NCBI GenBank assembly: GCA_964213345.1
Contig: CAXOVX010000033.1
Span: 1 to 8,463 of the forward strand
From: CAXOVX01 sp964213345
Lineage (GTDB): Bacteria > Pseudomonadota > Alphaproteobacteria > Rickettsiales > Midichloriaceae
Length of the DNA stretch: 8,463 nt
Direction of reading: 5' to 3'
Shown: positions 1 through 7,467 of the stretch, piece by piece
How positions within the stretch are numbered: position 1 is the stretch's first letter
Layout: each line of letters starts with the position of its first letter
Program-made: the position numbers and the translations under genes
The notes under the pieces: model-generated
What the model saw: only the letters and a program-made list of their open reading frames with translations
Database searches by the model: none
Told to the model about the DNA's origin: nothing

Positions 1-85
1 GATGCTTGGGGTTTTATAGGATGAGTAAGTATGAAAGAATAAGGGTTCTACAGCCGATAAATGCTATTTTACCTAGGGCTTTGAA

Positions 86-1357
86 TTATATTTTTTTAAA
101 AATCAGTGCAGCATTTGTACCACCAAACCCAAACGAATTTGATAGGGTAACATCAATCTTTTTCTGTATTGCGTGATGTGGAACTAAATTAATATTACAC
201 TCCTCATCTAGCTCATGTAGATTCAAAGTGGGCGGTGCCACATTGTTATTCATTGCAAGTAGGCAAAAAATGGCCTCAACACTACCTGCTGCACCCAGTA
301 GATGACCTATAGATGATTTTGTAGAAGACATAGCCACACCAGAAATGTTATATCCCTCAAATATCCTTTTCACGATGTTGAGCTCTATGGCGTCACCAAG
401 TACGGTGGACGTTCCATGAGCGTTAATGTAATCGATATCTTCCGGACTAATTTTAGCTTTTTTTATGGCCATTTCTATAGCTCTAAAACCACCATCTCCA
501 TTTGGTTCTGGAGCTGTAACATGAAATGCATCGCTTGTCGCTCCATATCCTACCAATTCAGCATAAATCTTAGCCCCTCTACGCCTAGCATGCTCCAGTT
601 CTTCCAATACCAAGATTCCTGCACCTTCACCCATTACAAAACCATCACGACCCTTATCCCAAGGACGAGAGGCTTGTCCTGGAATAGCATTATACTTGGT
701 TGACAAAGCTCTTATTGCGGCGAATCCAGCCATTCCCAAGCGACATAACGTTGCCTCCGTTCCTCCACAAATCATTACATCTGCATCATCGCAAATTATC
801 ACTCTTGCTGCCTCACCTATCGCATGTGCACCCGTAGCACAGGCCGTTACAACAGACAAATTTGGACCTTTAAACCCGTATTGCATAGAAATATTTCCAG
901 CAATCAAATTAACCAAACTACCAGGTACGAAAAACGGGCTAATACTCCGCGCTCCTTTTTCAATAAGTGCTTTTGTATTGTTCTCTATAGAAATAAATCC
1001 ACCAACGCCAGAACCCACTAACGTACCGGTACGTAGCAGCTGGCTAAAATCTCCCGTCACACATCCAGCATCTTCCACAGCCTCTTTTGCAGCTGCCATT
1101 GCTAGGTGTATAAATTTATCCATTGTTCTAGCTACTTTCTGAGTCATGTAGTCTGCAGGATCGAATCCTAGCTCGCTGTCTTCTTGTTTTGTGGGAATAT
1201 AAGCTGCAATTTTACAATTCAACCCATTAGTATCAAAAAGAGTCTCTGGTATTATTTTTATACCTGATTTTGCACTAACCAAATTATTCCACGAGACATC
1301 TACACCAAGGCCTAATGGAGTAATCAAACCAATCCCAGTAACTACTACACGTCTCAT
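86..1357 (-). CDS. fabF: Beta-ketoacyl-[acyl-carrier-protein] synthase II (FabF)
   Basis: FabF (KAS II) condenses malonyl-ACP with an acyl-ACP in the elongation step of cytosolic type II fatty acid synthesis. The 423-residue protein starts MRRVVVTGIG, as FabF proteins normally do, which fixes the ATG. The nucleophile is Cys173 in VVTACATGAH. The two catalytic histidines are His314 (INAHGTST) and His352 (SSIGHLLGAAG), with the supporting lysine at Lys347 (SSTKSS). The glycine-rich C-terminal loop SFGFGGTN is at about 408-416. All thiolase-fold landmarks are present, so it should be active. Family members are usually about 410-420 residues, so the length is normal. Only a weak AGAGA lies upstream of the start. 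It follows acpP on the same strand after 228 bp, the common acpP-fabF order, and supplies the enzyme that uses that carrier. I saw no clear promoter of its own and no clear terminator in bases 1-85. Confidence 0.97.
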   Translation of the reverse strand: MRRVVVTGIGLITPLGLGVDVSWNNLVSAKSGIKIIPETLFDTNGLNCKIAAYIPTKQEDSELGFDPADYMTQKVARTMDKFIHLAMAAAKEAVEDAGCVTGDFSQLLRTGTLVGSGVGGFISIENNTKALIEKGARSISPFFVPGSLVNLIAGNISMQYGFKGPNLSVVTACATGAHAIGEAARVIICDDADVMICGGTEATLCRLGMAGFAAIRALSTKYNAIPGQASRPWDKGRDGFVMGEGAGILVLEELEHARRRGAKIYAELVGYGATSDAFHVTAPEPNGDGGFRAIEMAIKKAKISPEDIDYINAHGTSTVLGDAIELNIVKRIFEGYNISGVAMSSTKSSIGHLLGAAGSVEAIFCLLAMNNNVAPPTLNLHELDEECNINLVPHHAIQKKIDVTLSNSFGFGGTNAALIFKKI

Positions 1358-1502
1358 AATATTTAATCTCTGTATTTACTTGAGCTATACCAAAAACACC
1401 ACTCACTCTACACCTCAAGGCCCCCACAACTCAACTGTTCAGACAAAACATCTCTAAGCACTTTCAATTCTAACCGCAATTCCAATCTTACTACAGACAG
1501 CT

Positions 1503-1544
1503 CTTCCCCGCATTTTCCGCAAATACACGAAGGGAAGTTTTTTT
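1503..1544 (+). terminator. Terminator-like hairpin with T-run, facing the plus strand
   Basis: CTTCCC (1503-1508) can pair with GGGAAG (1532-1537), and a run of seven T follows at 1538-1544. Inside the 23-nt loop ATTT (1512-1515) can also pair with AAAT (1521-1524). The shape is that of an intrinsic terminator read on the plus strand, although both flanking genes (fabF, acpP) are on the minus strand. It would therefore only stop an antisense transcript. It may be chance, because the stem is short and the loop long. Confidence 0.25.
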
Positions 1545-1585
1545 ACTTGCAAATCCCTGCTACAACAATACAAACTCTATTTTCG

Positions 1586-1861
1586 TTAAGTAGAGGGTGT
1601 TGGACTTCCGTCTTCCTTGAGTATATTCTGTATCGCACCTACTGCATCTCGAACCAACTTTATCTTCTCTGCAGCAGCATCTGGAATTTCTATCTTAAAC
1701 TCTTCCTCAAACGCCATCGTAAGTTCTACCAAATCCAGGCTGTCTGCGCCAAGATCCTCCGTGAAACTCGCTTCTAGTTTTACTTTTTCTGGATCCAAGT
1801 CTAGCTTTTCTGCTATCAAATTCCTGACTCGATGTTCTATTGTGTTTGCTGTTACGTTCAT
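1586..1861 (-). CDS. acpP: Acyl carrier protein
   Basis: This is the small acidic carrier that holds growing acyl chains on a 4'-phosphopantetheine arm during fatty acid synthesis, and that donates them to lipid-making acyltransferases. The arm attaches to Ser41 in the near-invariant DLGADSLDLVEL. The following helix (MAFEEEFKIEIPD) is the usual acidic recognition helix for partner enzymes such as FabF. The protein has 91 residues, whereas typical AcpP has about 75-80. The extra length is mainly a short polar C-terminal tail after the last helix (DGSPTPST), plus a slightly long N-terminus. No good Shine-Dalgarno sequence precedes the ATG. A sigma70-like promoter lies about 40-65 bases upstream. 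fabF follows 228 bp downstream on the same strand, but fabG, often found before acpP, is not here. Confidence 0.96.
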   Translation of the reverse strand: MNVTANTIEHRVRNLIAEKLDLDPEKVKLEASFTEDLGADSLDLVELTMAFEEEFKIEIPDAAAEKIKLVRDAVGAIQNILKEDGSPTPST

Positions 1862-1899
1862 CTTATCTATCTATAATGTTTCAAATAACAAAGTGTTAG

Positions 1900-1927
1900 T
1901 TAATACCACAAATAGTAAGATTGTCAA
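1900..1927 (-). promoter_or_regulatory. Sigma70-like promoter for acpP
   Basis: Read on the minus strand, a perfect -35 box TTGACA (1922-1927) is followed by a 16-bp spacer and a -10 box TATTAA (1900-1905, 4 of 6 consensus bases). Transcription would begin near 1893, giving a leader of about 30 nt before the acpP ATG. The perfect -35 box and correct placement make this the best promoter in the window. It implies that acpP (and perhaps fabF) is transcribed separately from truA. Confidence 0.5.
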
Positions 1928-1981
1928 AAGCTTTATTGCAATATTAATTTTAGAAGCCTTTTTTCCCTCACTTACATACAT

Positions 1982-2029
1982 ATGATGTGAATTTAATTAA
2001 TATAAATGATGTGAATTTAATTAATATAA
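1982..2029. repeat. Perfect 24-bp tandem duplication at the end of truA
   Basis: Two identical 24-bp units lie head to tail (1982-2005 and 2006-2029). Each contains ATGATGTGAA followed by the 8-bp palindrome TTAATTAA. The right unit includes the truA stop codon and its last two codons (Leu-Tyr); the left unit is a downstream copy of the same sequence. The identity indicates a recent slippage or duplication event that left the truA reading frame intact. Confidence 0.95.
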
Positions 2030-2758
2030 CACATTTGCCAAATATAATCCGTGTGCTGGAGCGGTTTCTGCTGATTTCCTTCTATCTTTTGTCAACAATA
2101 TTTCGTACAACCTATCTTTGCTGCACTCTTTATTTCCTATTTTACGCAAATTACCTACTATTATCCTAACTTGATTATGTAAGAATGATTTAGCTTTGAC
2201 GCCAATTTCTATCGTATCATCGCTAGTATTCACATCGATACTATCTAAACTCTTCAGCGGACTACTAGATTGACAATGTGAAGAACGAAAACTAGAAAAA
2301 TCGTGAAATCCCACAAGAACTTGCGCTGCATCATGCATTAATGCAGGATCCAATTTTTCTCTTACGTGCCAGGCTCGCATACGCTCCAAAATTAATGGAG
2401 CTCTGCGGTTAACAATTTTATATATGTACTCTCTTCTTTTTGCTGAAAAACGAGCATTAAAATTTGTATCTACAATCTCAGCTAGCAATATTACTACCTT
2501 GTACGATTTTAGATAATAATTTATGGCATCTGCAACTTGCACAGTTTCGAAATACTTAGCCATGTCAAAATGTGCCACTTGTGCTAAAGCATGTACTCCA
2601 GCATCTGTGCGTCCTGCAGCTGTTAAAACTACCTTTTCTTGACTAAATCGAAAAATAGCATCTTGTATGACTTTTTGTACGGATATTCCATTTTCCTGTT
2701 GCTGCCAACCTACAAAATCGCTACCATTGTACTCTATTATTATCTTGTATCTAGGCAT
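2021..2758 (-). CDS. truA: tRNA pseudouridine(38-40) synthase TruA
   Basis: TruA isomerises uridines 38, 39 and 40 in the anticodon stem-loop of many tRNAs to pseudouridine. The 245-residue protein starts MPRYKIIIEYNGSDFVGWQ, the canonical TruA N-terminus, so the ATG is secure. The catalytic aspartate is Asp52 in AAGRTDAGVHALAQVAHF. Other family landmarks are FNARFSAKRREYIYKIVN (about 100-117) with its conserved tyrosine, FHDFSSFR (about 151-158), and FLHNQVRIIVG (about 192-202), the form common in alphaproteobacteria. Length is normal (family about 240-270). There is no Shine-Dalgarno sequence upstream. It is divergent from gatA across 114 bp, and its stop codon lies in a 24-bp tandem duplication. 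acpP begins 159 bp downstream and appears to have its own promoter. Confidence 0.96.
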   Translation of the reverse strand: MPRYKIIIEYNGSDFVGWQQQENGISVQKVIQDAIFRFSQEKVVLTAAGRTDAGVHALAQVAHFDMAKYFETVQVADAINYYLKSYKVVILLAEIVDTNFNARFSAKRREYIYKIVNRRAPLILERMRAWHVREKLDPALMHDAAQVLVGFHDFSSFRSSHCQSSSPLKSLDSIDVNTSDDTIEIGVKAKSFLHNQVRIIVGNLRKIGNKECSKDRLYEILLTKDRRKSAETAPAHGLYLANVLY

Positions 2759-2872
2759 GAAGCATTTTTCGATAAATCAATTAGTAAATGCAAAAAAATT
2801 CATTTGACGAAGCTCATAAATCACTTTAGTTAATACAGGTTAAGCGTACTTTGTTCTCATGCTACATTACAT

Positions 2873-4342
2873 ATGTCAAGCTTGTTAAATATTTCTATCT
2901 TAGAAGCTCAAGATCTGCTAAGAAGAAAAAAAATAACAGCAATGGAGCTGGTGGATGCACACATAGCGTGTGCGTTTGGTCATACAGATCTAAATGCGTT
3001 TGTCGAAATTACATCTGAAAAAGCAAAACAGCAAGCGCTTATAGCGCACGAAAGGATCTGTAATAACAATGCTGGCATCATAGAAGGTATCCCGATAGGT
3101 ATAAAGGACTTGTTTTGCACTAAAGGCATAAAGACTACGGCTGGTTCACGTATTTTAGATACATTTGTTCCTCCATACGAATCAACTGTTACAGAAAAGC
3201 TGTATGCACAGGGTGGTGTATGTTTAGGTAAAACTAACATGGATGAATTTGCAATGGGTTCGTCAAATACCCATAGCTGCTATGGCCCCGTGATTAATCC
3301 TTGGAAATCCAAAGATGATGCAACAGCAAATCTGGTTCCAGGGGGGTCATCGGGTGGCTCAGCTGCGGCAGTAGCAGCGCGACTATGCATGGGAGCTTTA
3401 GGTAGTGATACAGGTGGATCTATACGACAACCAGCAGCTTTTTGCGGTATAGTAGGCGTAAAGCCAACATACGGTCGTTGCTCACGTTGGGGAATGATAG
3501 CATTCAGTAGCTCGTTGGATCAGGCCGGAGTACTTTGTCGTTCAGTTGCAGATTCTGCACTGGTATTAGAAGCAATATGTGGTTACGATTCAAAAGATTC
3601 TACTTCAGCAAATATTGATGTTCCTAGGTTTGTAGATGCTGTTGGAAAAAGTATAAAAGGGATGCGTATTGGCATACCATGTGAATATGTGGTAGATGGT
3701 ATAAATGCAGATATACTAAGACTATGGGAAGAGGGTAAAATTTGGTTATGTGAAGCAGGAGCTGAGGTAGTGGATGTTAAACTGGCACACACAAGTTATG
3801 CATTGCCAGCGTATTACATTATCGCTCCTGCCGAAGCTTCTTCAAACTTAGCACGCTACGATGGTGTACGCTACGGGTTGCGCATTACCAAATCAAAGCA
3901 AGAAGCACAAGAAATGATGGCAGACACAAGAGCTGCAGGGTTTGGGGCGGAGGTAAAACGTCGTATTATGATCGGCACATATGTACTCTCTGCAAAAGCT
4001 TACGGAGAAGACTATGTACAAGCACAAAAGGTAAGACGCTTGATTGCTAACGATTTCAGAGATGTCTTTGATAAAGTTGACGCTGTATTAGCTCCTACAA
4101 CACCTACTCCAGCTTTTTCAATTGGAGAAAGAGAGAATGATCCCATCGTGATGTATTTAAATGACGTGTTTACGGTCCCAGCCAGCTTAGCTGGAGTACC
4201 TGCAATATCTGTCCCTGCTGGCGTTGATAGTAAGTCAGGCTTACCATTAGGCTTGCAAGTCATAGGAAGGCTGTATGACGAGGAGACGGTGTTCAAAGTA
4301 GCCTCTGTATTAGAAAAATCAAGCGGATTTAAAGGGTTGTAA
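2873..4342 (+). CDS. gatA: Asp-tRNA(Asn)/Glu-tRNA(Gln) amidotransferase subunit A (GatA)
   Basis: GatA is the glutaminase subunit of the GatCAB complex. It releases ammonia from glutamine, which GatB uses to amidate mischarged Glu-tRNA(Gln) (and Asp-tRNA(Asn) where applicable). The amidase-signature triad is complete: Lys78 in GIPIGIKDLF, the cis-serine Ser159 in PGGSSGGSAAA, and the nucleophile Ser183 in GSDTGGSIRQPA. The spacing of 24 between the two serines matches the family. Lys78 to Ser183 is a few residues longer than in Staphylococcus GatA because of a loop at about 145-153 (KSKDDATAN). The C-terminal FTVPASLAGVPAISVPAG and GLPLGLQVIG blocks are also typical. At 489 residues the length is normal. 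The ATG is not preceded by a Shine-Dalgarno sequence; a possible -35 TTGACG at 2804-2809 lacks a good -10. Neither gatC nor gatB is adjacent. Retaining GatA suggests that the organism makes Gln-tRNA indirectly. Confidence 0.97.
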   Translation: MSSLLNISILEAQDLLRRKKITAMELVDAHIACAFGHTDLNAFVEITSEKAKQQALIAHERICNNNAGIIEGIPIGIKDLFCTKGIKTTAGSRILDTFVPPYESTVTEKLYAQGGVCLGKTNMDEFAMGSSNTHSCYGPVINPWKSKDDATANLVPGGSSGGSAAAVAARLCMGALGSDTGGSIRQPAAFCGIVGVKPTYGRCSRWGMIAFSSSLDQAGVLCRSVADSALVLEAICGYDSKDSTSANIDVPRFVDAVGKSIKGMRIGIPCEYVVDGINADILRLWEEGKIWLCEAGAEVVDVKLAHTSYALPAYYIIAPAEASSNLARYDGVRYGLRITKSKQEAQEMMADTRAAGFGAEVKRRIMIGTYVLSAKAYGEDYVQAQKVRRLIANDFRDVFDKVDAVLAPTTPTPAFSIGERENDPIVMYLNDVFTVPASLAGVPAISVPAGVDSKSGLPLGLQVIGRLYDEETVFKVASVLEKSSGFKGL

Positions 4343-4355
4343 TTTGATGCAAAGA

Positions 4356-4496
4356 GCATGGAGTTTCATGTTTGTTTGGTAGGAGGGAGGGGACTATCGC
4401 AAGATAGGGGTTTAGGTAAGATTCTTAGTTTTGGGAGCGTAGGAAAGAGATTATAAGGGGGTTTCCCTTCAAAAGCTTATCCTGCAAGTTCCATGT
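4356..4496 (+). ncRNA. Candidate structured RNA or palindromic element after gatA
   Basis: The ends pair: bases 4357-4366 (CATGGAGTTT) match 4486-4495 (AAGTTCCATG) in a ten-pair stem including two G-U pairs, with a further G-U at 4356/4496. Inside are CTATC-GCAA-GATAG (4394-4407, a GNRA-type tetraloop), TAAG-ATT-CTTA (4417-4427) and AAGGG-GGTTT-CCCTT (4455-4469). The segment is G-rich on the plus strand, unlike the DNA after it. It starts 13 bases after the gatA stop, so it could be a gatA 3' UTR, an independent small RNA, or a palindromic element of the kind known in Rickettsia. I found no signature of SRP RNA, RNase P RNA, tmRNA or 6S RNA. Strand is assigned from gatA read-through only. Confidence 0.3.
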
Positions 4497-4764
4497 GTAT
4501 TGATTTTTAGCTTTAAAATGAGTCACAAGGAGTGTAAGGATATGGCAATGACAAATACATAATCAAATTCGAATTCTACTGCATGACGGAGTGATTTGTT
4601 TAAAGGTGAAAATAGCAAGATCAGTATTTTTACAAAATATATCGACAAAACAGAATAATGCGGTAACATTCCTTCTCATGAAAAAAGTATCTTCCTTTGT
4701 CGAGGTATATGTATGCCTTTTGATATGAGTCTTTAGCCACTTCAATGCATTATTTTATCCAGAA

Positions 4765-4784
4765 TTTGAATTGTAGGATTCAAA
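4765..4784. repeat. 7-bp inverted repeat upstream of pheT
   Basis: TTTGAAT (4765-4771) and ATTCAAA (4778-4784) form a perfect inverted repeat around a 6-base centre (TGTAGG), ending 31 bases before the pheT ATG. It could be an operator or a leader hairpin. With no clear promoter boxes beside it, the role is open, and in AT-rich DNA it may be chance. Confidence 0.35.
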
Positions 4785-4815
4785 ATAATCGTTTTACCAT
4801 TTGCAACAAAACACT

Positions 4816-7386
4816 ATGAAAATAACTTACAATTGGCTCAAAAAATATTTAGCTTCTGAAGCTTCCGTGGAAGATATATGCAATGCTTTGAATTCAATAG
4901 GGTTGGAAGTTGATACAGTCAAAGATTTTTCCAATCTTTACTCACAATTTGTCGTTGCCGTAATAGAAATAGCGGCTCCTCATCCAAATAGTAGTAAACT
5001 CTCAGTTTGTACTGTTTATGACTCCAAACAGCGATGGCAAGTAGTGTGTGGTGCTCCCAATGCGAGAACTGGGATAAAGGTGGTTTTAGCACCTATTGGC
5101 GCTGTCATTCCAAGCAATGGAATGGTGATAAGAAGCACTAGCATCAGAGGAATTGAAAGCTGTGGTATGCTATGTTCAGCAGAAGAATTAAAGCTAACAA
5201 CACTACCAGAGTACTCAAAAAATCAAGACGGAATTATAGAATTAGATCAAGATGCTACTGTAGGATGTGGTTTTGCAAAATATGCAGGCTTTAATGATAC
5301 TCTCATAGACATAAGCTTAACGCCTAATAGACGTCAAGATTGTGCAAACGTATATGGTATAGCACGTGATCTCGCTGCAACGAGAATTGGTACGTTAGTA
5401 AGAGATGGAATTGATTGTAAAGTGAAATGTGACAATGAGAACGGAGGTGGTGGTATACATGCTGAAATTTTAGATGTATCAAATTGCTCAGAGTTCTGCT
5501 TATTTAGGATTGATGGGATAACGCAAAACGCAACAAAAAGAAGGGATTTTCAGACAATGCTATACATGGTAGATAGCATACACGCTAATTCACTAGTAAA
5601 CATTTCCAATTTTTCTATGTTTGAGTTAGGACGCCCAAATCATATTTACGATGCTGATAAAATAAAAGGCTCAATCACAGTACGAATGTCAAAGGCAGGA
5701 GAGCACTTCATTGCCCTTGGAGGAGAGGAATACACGTTAAAAAATGGGATTACTGTTATTGCAGATGGGGAAAAGATTCTGGGTGTAGCCGGTATCATAG
5801 GCGGGGAATTGAGTAAAATAGACGAAAATACTAAAAATATTTTAGTAGAGGTGGCAAATTTCAATCCTGAAGCAATATATGCCGCAAGCAAAGCACTCAA
5901 TATTCACACAGAAGCAAAATATCGTTTCGAAGGATTGATAGACCACGGTAATACGGATGTATTTATCACTTATTTACAGTCGCTAATCATATTAAATTGT
6001 GGTGGGTATTGCTACACCCCAGTAAAATTGACTGGAAAGCAACCTCAATATACAACAGAGATGAAATTTGATTTTAACAGAATTCAGAGTTTTATAGGAC
6101 ACGCTATTGATGCAACAATAGCAACGAGAATACTGCGAGATTTAGGGTTTGTTGTTAGTATTTCTCAGCAAACAAAATGGGAATTAATCATACCAACCTG
6201 GAAACAAGGTAACATAACGACTGAGGAAGGTATCATTGAAGAAATAGTGCGTATTTATGGTATTGACAAGCTTTCATCTTATTATGCAAAAGTGTGTCCA
6301 AAAAATATAATGAGAGCAGCGGCCAATACTGAGCCTGTTTCAGAACTCAGAGATGTAAATAGATTTTTTTCGAAACTTTCCACTACTACAACGTGGTCTC
6401 AGCAAGAGCTTATGAAATTAATACAGACTATTCTATTGGGACGTGGATTTAGTGAAGCAATCACGTGGTCATTCATTAGTAGGAATTGCGCGGATAACTT
6501 TGGCTTATCCACGAATATTGAAATAAAAAATCCTATTAGTGCTGATTTAGCCATAATGCGCAGTAGCATTGTGCCCAATTTGTTAGATATTGTGTATAAA
6601 AATGAAGCACGTGGCTGTAAGGATTTAATGCTATTTGAAGCCGGAAATATATACGATACAGAATTTGAGAATTTGCAAGCAATGTGCATAGCAGGAATAT
6701 GTTCGGGATTTACTGCAAAGCATGACATACATAAAGAGCGACGTACGTGGGATTTTTTCGATGTTAAGGGAGATGTTATGGAAATACTCAATGGCATTGG
6801 AATGAGAGATATACAGGAAAAATGCAGCATAAACACAGCATCTACAGGCTATTATCATCCTGGATGCAGTGCTGAAATTAGCTTACAAGGAGAAAAAATT
6901 GCTTGTTATGGCGAGATTCACCCTTCATTACTGAAAAAACTTAAATTACAAAATGCAGGTAGTATAGTAGCTTTTGAAATATTTCTCGAAAATATCAGCA
7001 GAGGAATAGTGCAAAAAAATATTTCTCAAGCAGTTTCTGAATCCATTCAGGTGATCAGAAAGCCACCCATACAACTTTCTCCTTACCAATCTGTTGAGAG
7101 AGATTTTGCCTTCCTGGTAAATCAGAACGTAGAAGCTTTTGAGTTGGTAAAAATAATTTTACGGTTAGAAAATGAATTAATTGAAGATGTAAAAATTTTT
7201 GATGCCTACCGCGATGATCGCATTGAACGAGGCAAAAAATCAATTGCAATTAGAGTAACATTAAGATCAAAAAGTAAAACTTTGACTGAATTGGAAATTA
7301 ACAATGTATCAATGGAAATAATCAGAGAAATAGAGATTAAGATTGTAGGACGGCTACGAGATTGTGCTGATTTAAAGGTTATATAG
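4816..7386 (+). CDS. pheT: Phenylalanyl-tRNA synthetase beta subunit (PheT)
   Basis: PheT is the beta chain of the (alpha-beta)2 enzyme that charges tRNA(Phe). The alpha chain (PheS) makes Phe-AMP; beta binds tRNA and hydrolyses Tyr-tRNA(Phe). I start at ATG 4816 (MKITYNWLKKYL), which matches the family start, rather than the in-frame TTG at 4801; this gives 856 residues. Domains in order: OB-fold tRNA-binding domain (about 41-150, with APHPNSSKLSVC and MLCSAEEL), B3/B4 editing domain (about 215-400), B5 (about 412-487, IIEEIVRIYGIDKL), catalytic-like core (about 530-725, NPISADLAIMRSSIVPNLL), and a ferredoxin-fold anticodon-binding domain (about 750-855). By alignment to E. coli from memory, the editing residues correspond to His276, Glu345, Thr365 and Ala367, all kept. 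Nearby motifs have drifted, and there are about 20 extra residues before the core, making it longer than the usual 795-805. pheS is not adjacent. No Shine-Dalgarno is visible. Confidence 0.96.
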   Translation: MKITYNWLKKYLASEASVEDICNALNSIGLEVDTVKDFSNLYSQFVVAVIEIAAPHPNSSKLSVCTVYDSKQRWQVVCGAPNARTGIKVVLAPIGAVIPSNGMVIRSTSIRGIESCGMLCSAEELKLTTLPEYSKNQDGIIELDQDATVGCGFAKYAGFNDTLIDISLTPNRRQDCANVYGIARDLAATRIGTLVRDGIDCKVKCDNENGGGGIHAEILDVSNCSEFCLFRIDGITQNATKRRDFQTMLYMVDSIHANSLVNISNFSMFELGRPNHIYDADKIKGSITVRMSKAGEHFIALGGEEYTLKNGITVIADGEKILGVAGIIGGELSKIDENTKNILVEVANFNPEAIYAASKALNIHTEAKYRFEGLIDHGNTDVFITYLQSLIILNCGGYCYTPVKLTGKQPQYTTEMKFDFNRIQSFIGHAIDATIATRILRDLGFVVSISQQTKWELIIPTWKQGNITTEEGIIEEIVRIYGIDKLSSYYAKVCPKNIMRAAANTEPVSELRDVNRFFSKLSTTTTWSQQELMKLIQTILLGRGFSEAITWSFISRNCADNFGLSTNIEIKNPISADLAIMRSSIVPNLLDIVYKNEARGCKDLMLFEAGNIYDTEFENLQAMCIAGICSGFTAKHDIHKERRTWDFFDVKGDVMEILNGIGMRDIQEKCSINTASTGYYHPGCSAEISLQGEKIACYGEIHPSLLKKLKLQNAGSIVAFEIFLENISRGIVQKNISQAVSESIQVIRKPPIQLSPYQSVERDFAFLVNQNVEAFELVKIILRLENELIEDVKIFDAYRDDRIERGKKSIAIRVTLRSKSKTLTELEINNVSMEIIREIEIKIVGRLRDCADLKVI

Positions 7387-7438
7387 AGTTGCTAATGATT
7401 CTGGTAAAGCACAGGGATTCCAAAATTTTCTTTTCTGC

Positions 7439-7467
7439 TTGATTTTCCTTATTATTTTGCATACAAT
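7439..7467 (+). promoter_or_regulatory. Putative sigma70-like promoter upstream of the 109-residue ORF
   Basis: TTGATT (7439-7444) is followed by a 17-bp spacer and TACAAT (7462-7467), which matches 5 of 6 -10 consensus bases. Transcription would start near 7475, leaving a leader of about 117 nt before the ATG at 7592. The leader holds two inverted repeats: AAGTTTG/CAAACTT (7489-7495 with 7526-7532) and ATATTG-ATAA-CAATAT (7558-7573), the latter just ahead of the start codon. Confidence 0.35.

Larger units (their letters stand above)
4343..4815. other. 473-bp non-coding gap between gatA and pheT
   Basis: I see no convincing gene here. The left part (4356-4496) can fold into a closed structure, listed separately. 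The right part is AT-rich with a 10-bp palindrome AATTCGAATT (4566-4575) and a 7-bp inverted repeat just before pheT. A good ribosome site AAGGAG (4527-4532) precedes only a six-codon frame at 4542-4562. A 60-codon open frame on the minus strand (4563-4745) has no family resemblance. No pheS remnant was found. Confidence 0.6.

Noticed and set aside
696..1142. 148-codon open frame on the plus strand inside fabF
   Set aside because: It is antisense to the well-conserved fabF core, and its translation resembles no family; it is a shadow of the real gene.
4356..4496. Assignment of the structured segment to SRP RNA, RNase P RNA, tmRNA or 6S RNA
   Set aside because: None of their conserved sequence blocks, such as the SRP GGAAG/AGCA apical loop or a tmRNA tag frame ending in Ala-Ala-stop, is present.
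4518..4562. Possible leader peptide (14 codons from ATG 4518) acting as a Phe attenuator for pheT
   Set aside because: It contains no phenylalanine codons and no terminator hairpin with a T-run follows, so the attenuation model has no support.
4563..4745. 60-codon minus-strand frame in the gatA-pheT gap
   Set aside because: No ribosome site, no recognisable motif, and a composition expected of random AT-rich DNA.
4801..4815. TTG at 4801 as the start of pheT
   Set aside because: Family members start with the sequence corresponding to MKITYNWLKK, which fits the ATG at 4816; the five extra residues (TTG start plus QQNT) have no family support.
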